A stretch of DNA of 64,000 nt, from assembly GCA_030848705.1 (NCBI GenBank), contig CM061235.1, forward strand, positions 137,523,228 to 137,587,227, read 5' to 3'. Position 1 is the stretch's first letter; the number at the start of each line of letters is the position of its first letter. Positions 58,280 through 64,000 of this stretch are shown piece by piece. The position numbers and the translations under genes are program-made. The notes under the pieces were generated by a model that saw nothing but the letters and a program-made list of their open reading frames with translations, was not told the DNA's origin and ran no database searches. This DNA is from Heracleum sosnowskyi (taxonomy: Eukaryota; Streptophyta; Magnoliopsida; Apiales; Apiaceae).

Positions 58280-60305
58280 AAAACAATATTAAGGTGTTAA
58301 TTTTTTTTAACAAAAATACCAAGTCTACTTTTATATCTGTATTATTACTTGTTGATTATAACCAAGAGGTGTTATTATGACTAGATTATTCTATTTGAAT
58401 GGTAAAATTTAACTTTAAATGTGGTTAGGTAGAGACTATTTGTTGCTTAACTTTTACATCACAAACCTAATAAATTAAAGGAGTGTCGTTTAATTTAATA
58501 AAGGCAAATAATTCAGGATAAATAGTTGCATAGCAGAAAAAGACCTGATATAGTATGATGCGGTCACTATTCTAAAAGTTGATAATTAATTCAAATCAAT
58601 CACCAATTAATCGCATTAATTCATAATTTAAAAGTTATATTTTGTAAATTTCATTTATTTGAATTATACAAATTTTTTAATATATTTACATAAACATATA
58701 ATAATTATTTATTTATAGTTCAAATATATAAAATAGTGTTATTAAATTAATTTCAATTAATAATTCAATTAATCATTTTAATTGATCCCCGTTCCTCCCA
58801 TTGCACCCAACAAATTGCAGGACAAGTGATTCTAAGCGTTTGGGTGTAAAGTGCAGAATTATTCCAAAGTTCCCCATGAGAACACGCCTATTGAGTACAT
58901 GAACAGAGTTCCCAAATCACAAGATTAACCCCACATCTCAATGAGGGCGCACCGCGCACCAATTGAATACAGGAGAAGCATAAGCTTACCTCTGAAGGTT
59001 CAACAACGGTTATCCCTTCTTTAGAGCACATACTATGGGAGAAATCTTCAACAATATATCAATATTAAACCAAAAGAATCATTCTTTACTGTCAAGTTGC
59101 AACTTTAACACATGAGGACGCGCCCTCAAGGGGTGCACGACCAGAGGGCGCGCCCTTTCCTCTACTGAGTGCAAATCTCAATCCCTAATTGCATCTTGGA
59201 TATATCAAATTGATTATTACTTGACCCGAATTTATCATATAACCCAATATCGAATTTTGACTATAACAACTACCCCCTAATTTCATGTGAAAACGGAGAT
59301 GAAGCATGAAATTTTCAATCTTCAAAATGCTAAAATCTCTTTGTATCATTTTCTTCTCCAAGACACACCTTTATGATATTTCCCTTCGAAAACATTATCT
59401 GGAGGGCGCGTTCTTCAGTTCTTCTACTTGTAAACACCAAAAAAATAATTTATTTTTAACAAATCTAAACTTCTTTCATTTAGACAAGTCCCGATTACGA
59501 ATCCGACTTGGGTAACAAATCATGATTTATTTTTGACAAATTTAATCATTCATTCATTCATTTACCCGGTTAGTACAAATCAGTAATAGTACTTTTACTT
59601 ATATACTAAATTAAACTCCCAAATCTTCTCGATGTGAGATTGCGGTGTTACAAACTCTTTCAATTAAATTTTCGACGTCCTTGTCGGGTCTGAATGGATA
59701 GCCTATAAATTCGAATCGTTCATCTCTAGCCATTATTGGATAATATTGGTTGACTTTGTGTCCCCACCTCCGATAACTTGATCAATCAAGTTTGAGGTTC
59801 ATCGCCGGGATCAAGATATGACAGTGATATTTTACCGGAAGGTCGCCGGAGTGTGATGATTGTGATGAATTAGGGGCTGAGATTGTAAAAAAATTCTTGA
59901 TGGTGGCTCAGTTCACTTCCAACCATTGTGCTACATTATTTTTTTTTAAAATTTTATACTTTAATTTATACCATTATATTCGCATATGGTACGTAAAGAC
60001 TTCGAAGAAACTTTTAATATGATTACCGCCCCTCCCTTTAATAAAATCTCCCATCGGTGTTATTTATCGAGTTTAAACGTTAAACCTGTACCGAAAATAT
60101 CAAAGCGGAAACGACCCAAAGTCCACGTTCTGACATATAGTATAGGATTCAGATAGGAAATTTCCTCATAATTAACTTGTCATTCTAGTTGATAACATAA
60201 ATAGACGGAAAGTCTTCTTGCGATTCTACGAAAGCCCAGTTCACCATTACAAATACAAGAAGAAAACAAAACAAAACACACACAGAAGAAGAAACGAACA
60301 AAAAC
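58280..60305. other. Intergenic region upstream of the SAG101-like gene
   Basis: No intact gene. A GC-rich section (about 58,930-59,420) repeats GAGGGCGC, GAGGACGCGCCCTC and AGGGCGCGCCCT. It ends near AACTACCCCCTAATTT and may be an old LTR fragment. A small minus-strand ORF at 59,611-59,733 is listed separately. ACATAAATAG near 60,197 is a weak TATA candidate for the gene at 60,306. Confidence 0.4.
59611..59733 (-). other. Small minus-strand ORF, 40 aa, unrecognised
   Basis: ATG to stop reads MARDERFEFIGYPFRPDKDV and then ENLIERVCNTAISHRED. Composition is protein-like for an AT-rich area. Its frame upstream and downstream is closed. It could be a first exon or a chance ORF. Confidence 0.2.
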
Positions 60306-62607
60306 ATGAACCAGTAAACTCCCTCTGAACATTCTTTATCATTCCTTGAAATTCTCAAACAAATGTATCATATTTTGCAAATCATTTCCATTATTTTATA
60401 TTTAATTTTATATGTTTCCTTGTAGGTTCAACCATGAAGAAGAGTTGGGGAATCATCTAGTAAGCTCGGATCTTCCTTGGAACTGTTGGGCTCATATTTT
60501 GAAGGTCAACCAAGAAACCCCTCAAGTTGGTAACCCAAGCTTGTTGCCTCAAACTGTTAAATACAAACGTTTTGATCCTCAAAGTCCTGGTGATGCTACT
60601 GTTATAGCTTTTACTTGCTCACCCACCTCCATTTCTAGTGATGTTGATGGTGAGGGTCAACGTTTAGTTTCATCTGCAGACCTCAACTCTGATCACTTTA
60701 ATTTTCTTTCCACAACTTCCAACCCTTCCTTCTCGATTCATAACCTTGCTCTACAACTCTTTCGTTCTCTCCCTGCTCAGCTCTTTGAACAAAAGGTACT
60801 CTCTCTCTAATATTTTGTTATGTGTGATTATTTGATAAAACATCTATGTATGATCCAGGTGTTGACTTTTTAGAAAATGATATCATCATCATTGTTCTTT
60901 TTGGGAAACGGCAATAATACTCGATTACTAAATTGAATAAGGTCTGCGTAAATTTTACCTTTTCTAAAATTTGTTTTACGAGTGAAGAACTTTGGGTATG
61001 TTTATTTTGGTGTTCTTTGATTTTTAATTGATGACATAAATATGGTTCTGTTATGATTTATGAACAATTCTATTTAACATCTGAGGTGGAAATGTCTGAA
61101 TATTTATGGAATTGCTTCGTTTGGTAATATGCAGATTGATACTACAAAACCTTTAATCATTACTGGGCATTCTCTTGGGGGATCTGTTGCTTCACTTTTC
61201 ACACTGTGGCTGCTAAACAACAGCTACAAGAAAATTGTGTACAGACAAACCAAATTCCCAATTTGCTTAACTTTTGGGTCACCCTTACTTGGCGATGAGG
61301 GCCTTCAAAAAGCCATATTAGGACGGCCCTCTTGGGCTTCATGCTTTGTGCATGTAGTCTCAACGCAAGACCCGCTCCCCGGATTGTTCCTCTCACGCCA
61401 CACCACCATTGACTCGGAATTTAAGTCTTTTGGTTTGTACCTCTTTTGCTCTGGATCTGGTGTTGCTTGTTTCTCCCAACCCGAGTTTGTCTTGGAACTA
61501 TTAGGTAGTTCACTGAATCAGCCCTTCAATGACTATGGATTGATTTTGGAAGGCCTTAAAGGTAAGGCAATTGTTAGAGGCACAAATCTAGCTGGATTTG
61601 ATAACAATTCATTGCGCACTGGGATTACGTTACAGCTACAAGCAATTGGAATTCCTGATATGCAGGTAAATATATGTTACCATCTCACGTCTCAACCACA
61701 ATTTAAGGAAGTTATAAACTTTTTTTTGCAGCTACCAAAACTAAAAGATACTGAAGCATACACTTGTATAGGATCATACTTGACAAAGTAATACTTGCAT
61801 AATTTTACAAACTCTCTGCTGCAGAACAATGACTTGATCAGAAGAATTGAAACAAAGCAGAAGGAATCCTTAGAACACAAAGCTTATCAAGTTGGTTTAG
61901 ATGCTAATTTGAAGAAGATGAAAACAGAAATGGCCTATATGGAATGGTACAAGAAACTGACAAGGACTCTAGGAGGTTACTACGACACCTACAAAAGTGC
62001 AACTACAAGCGGAGAATTAAGAAGTAGAGCAAGTTTGGTCAAACACCAAAGAATTCTAACAAGGTGTTGGACAGATGCTGTTAATGAAGCAAAGAAAACT
62101 GATGGAAAAGATTTCCTGTTTCGTCTCCTCATGGCAGGAAATAACTATAGGAGGATGGTGGAACCACTTGATATAGCAGAATACTACAAAGGTTACAAAC
62201 AAGGCCAGAAAGACTACTGGGCTGAAGGAAGATCAGAGCATTATATTCTGTTGGAGAAATGGCTGAATGAAATGCCAAGTGCAGCTAGTCAGAGAACTAA
62301 AGCTTGTAGTTTTAATGAGGATTCTTGCTTTTGGGCACATGTGGAAGAGGCGTTAATTTTGGTCAGTATGTTAAGCAATGAAGAGAGTTCTCCGGAGAAT
62401 GAGGAAGTAGTCCGAAAACTGAACCAGTTCGAGGATTATATTATGGATTCGATAGTAAATCATATACTAGACCCTGAGGTTTTCTTGGAACAAAGCAGCT
62501 TTATGAAATGGTGGAGCAAATACAGTGCTAAGAAAGGAAGTTCTTACGATTCCCCTTTGGCTAATTATATGAGGGATAAAAGTTATGAAGCTTTGTTAAA
62601 GTGCTGA
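60306..62607 (+). CDS. SAG101: SAG101-like lipase-like immune protein
   Basis: A member of the EDS1/PAD4/SAG101 family. SAG101 pairs with EDS1 in the nucleus and supports cell-death immunity downstream of TIR-type receptors. The best model has exons 60,306-60,313, 60,426-60,795, 61,135-61,665 and 61,825-62,607, for 563 residues, normal for SAG101. Exon 1 is only eight bases (ATGAACCA) and joins to give MNQFNHEEELGNHLVSSDL. An alternative start at 60,412 would replace it with MFPCRFN. The lipase-like domain covers about residues 1-300. It has GHSLGGSVASL (Ser139) and STQDPLP (Asp205). I do not place the third catalytic residue, and Arabidopsis SAG101 lacks it. The C-terminal EP domain (about 304-563) has MAYMEWYKK, GYYDTYK, EPLDIAEYY and LLEKWLNEMP. 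A 56-base open stretch at 61,732-61,787 does not keep the frame and is taken as intron. Confidence 0.9.
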
Positions 62608-64000
62608 TAGTAGAGTTACACTTGACAGAAGGCTAATGATGAGAAATCAAGAAAACGGGACATTGCAAACCAAACTATGAATGGCAGTGGAAGTCTGTTA
62701 AACCATCACAAGGTAGTCGTCAACTTAATTGTTTTGATCTTTATAAATTATAACTGAAATGTAAACATGTCTACTTGCTTAGTCAGTTGATTCGATTGTC
62801 TAAGCTGTTCATTTGTTAAATTTGGATTAAAATTTCTGAATGACAAACATTTCTGAACAGTTAATAAATCGGATGATTACCGTTTTTAAAAAAAAAAATA
62901 TTTTTGAATTAATTTTTAACTTACTGTGCTACATTTTAATACAATTTTTTTAAAAAAATGGAAGAAAAGAAATACCCCTAAATTTTGAACAAAATATGAA
63001 ACATAAAATTTCTATCGGGTGGTGATATATCCATATCCTTAGATTTATTCATGCACATTCTAATTTTGTTTTGGATCAGATTATTCACATTTTATATATT
63101 ATCTTCAGTCCACAATTATTTGCTGCAAGGTGATCTTATTAACACTACTTTTGAGAAGCTAAAATTCCCAGAAAACATTTTTCAAAGAAAGACAAAAGTC
63201 CCAGAAAAAATCACAAACACTAAAAACATAAACATAGCAAGAAGTTCCAAATACCTTCAAATCATCCAATAAAAATACATTGATTAGATCAAGCTTACAA
63301 ATTTAAGAAAGAAACAGAACACACTCATACATAAATAACTGTTCAAATGCTCGAGAATTAAACTAATTAAGTACTTTAAAAACAAAACAAACAGGTGATG
63401 TATAATTAGAGCATTTCCAACGGCGTTATGTAAATTGATTAACTATATTCAAATAAATAGATAATCTTCAATGTTATTGACTATATTCTAAAAATAGTAT
63501 GTTATAATTATTTCAAATTATTATAAATAGCATATATTATCTCATAACTGATGAAGTGAAATTATGCGACATGAGTTGGCTAAAATTATAGACAAAAGAT
63601 TTATTTAGAGTGCTCAATTTTTTACAATTATGTAAAAAAATTATTTTTGATGTCAACTAAATTTTTAGCTAAGGATTTTAGGCTCTTAGTGTACTTTCAT
63701 GATCAACATTTATTCTGTTTGAAATAATTATGACATTAATAAACATAAAAAATGGTAGATGGGCGATGATCGGAGAAATGAAGAAAAAGAGTTGGTCGGC
63801 AAAATGGTTGTATTAAATATTGCAACGCGGAAAAGGCAGGGGGGGACAAACATCTGGTCCACTACTCACATGTGAAACAATAGTTGTTGTAGCAGAGGTG
63901 CAGAATAAATGGGTTGGCAACGACCATTTCTTACACTTTGAATTTTTTTTAATACCTTTATTTCGTCCTTTTTTCAATCGAATAATTATGTATATCATAC
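62608..64000. other. Downstream of the SAG101-like gene
   Basis: 3' UTR and AT-rich intergenic DNA with one MITE (63,409-63,685). No further gene seen up to the window end. Confidence 0.5.
63409..63685. mobile_element. MITE, PIF/Harbinger-like, third member
   Basis: It starts GAGCATTTCCAACGGCG and ends TTTAGGCTC, with TTA at 63,406-63,408 and 63,686-63,688. Ends and target duplication match the MITEs at 9,725 and 45,872, but the right end is degenerate. 277 bp, no coding sequence. Confidence 0.6.

Noticed and set aside
61732..61787. Possible extra SAG101 exon
   Set aside because: Including it puts the next exon out of frame and meets an early stop. The family alignment runs directly from DMQ to NNDL.
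1..64000. CRISPR array, bacterial operons, rRNA or tRNA genes
   Set aside because: Intron structure and repeat types are those of a plant nucleus. The tandem arrays seen are transposon minisatellites without CRISPR-type spacing. No tRNA or rRNA was recognised by eye, but a covariance-model scan was not possible.

Overview
The window is nuclear DNA of a flowering plant. Genes have introns with GT/AG borders, intergenic DNA is AT-rich, and plant-type transposons fill most of the space. A SAG101-like gene points to a eudicot, because SAG101 is not found in monocots. The exact family cannot be fixed from the sequence; an asterid is a guess. Six loci look like host genes with intact reading frames: two copies of an unrecognised seven-exon gene, a plastid ankyrin-repeat protein gene (EMB506/AKRP type), a GASA14-like cysteine-rich peptide gene, an arabinogalactan-peptide gene and a SAG101-like immune lipase-like gene. 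There is no operon-like organisation; each gene stands alone between repeats. Region by region: bases 1-8,440 and 26,387-30,605 are two copies of one duplicated segment holding the unknown gene, a decayed F-box gene and an LRR exon remnant. Copy A carries extra partial repeats, a pogo/Emigrant-type element and a Helitron terminus. Bases 8,441-15,942 hold a MITE, odd non-coding repeats, a solo LTR with a target-site duplication, a possible zinc-knuckle gene fragment and a 939-bp hAT-type element. Bases 15,943-26,087 are a young, full-length Tat-type Ty3/gypsy retrotransposon on the minus strand with an open 1894-residue gag-pol. It also carries a spliced antisense gene on the plus strand. Bases 30,606-35,069 hold two small Helitrons with internal minisatellites and a LINE remnant. 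Bases 35,070-38,359 are the ankyrin gene, followed by an inverted pair of MITEs and a deleted hAT element that keeps only the transposase dimerisation part. Bases 43,854-47,017 contain the GASA and AG-peptide genes. Bases 47,552-58,274 are a second, older and mutated Tat-type element on the plus strand, also with a spliced antisense gene, interrupted by a Mutator-like insertion. Bases 60,306-62,607 are the SAG101-like gene. The most unusual theme is the antisense gene in both retrotransposons. In the younger element it lies behind a dense cluster of TGGGCC/TGGGCT motifs and a TATA box, which look like a complete plant promoter facing against the retroelement. Coordinates of introns, domain boundaries and ages are read by eye and are not computed.
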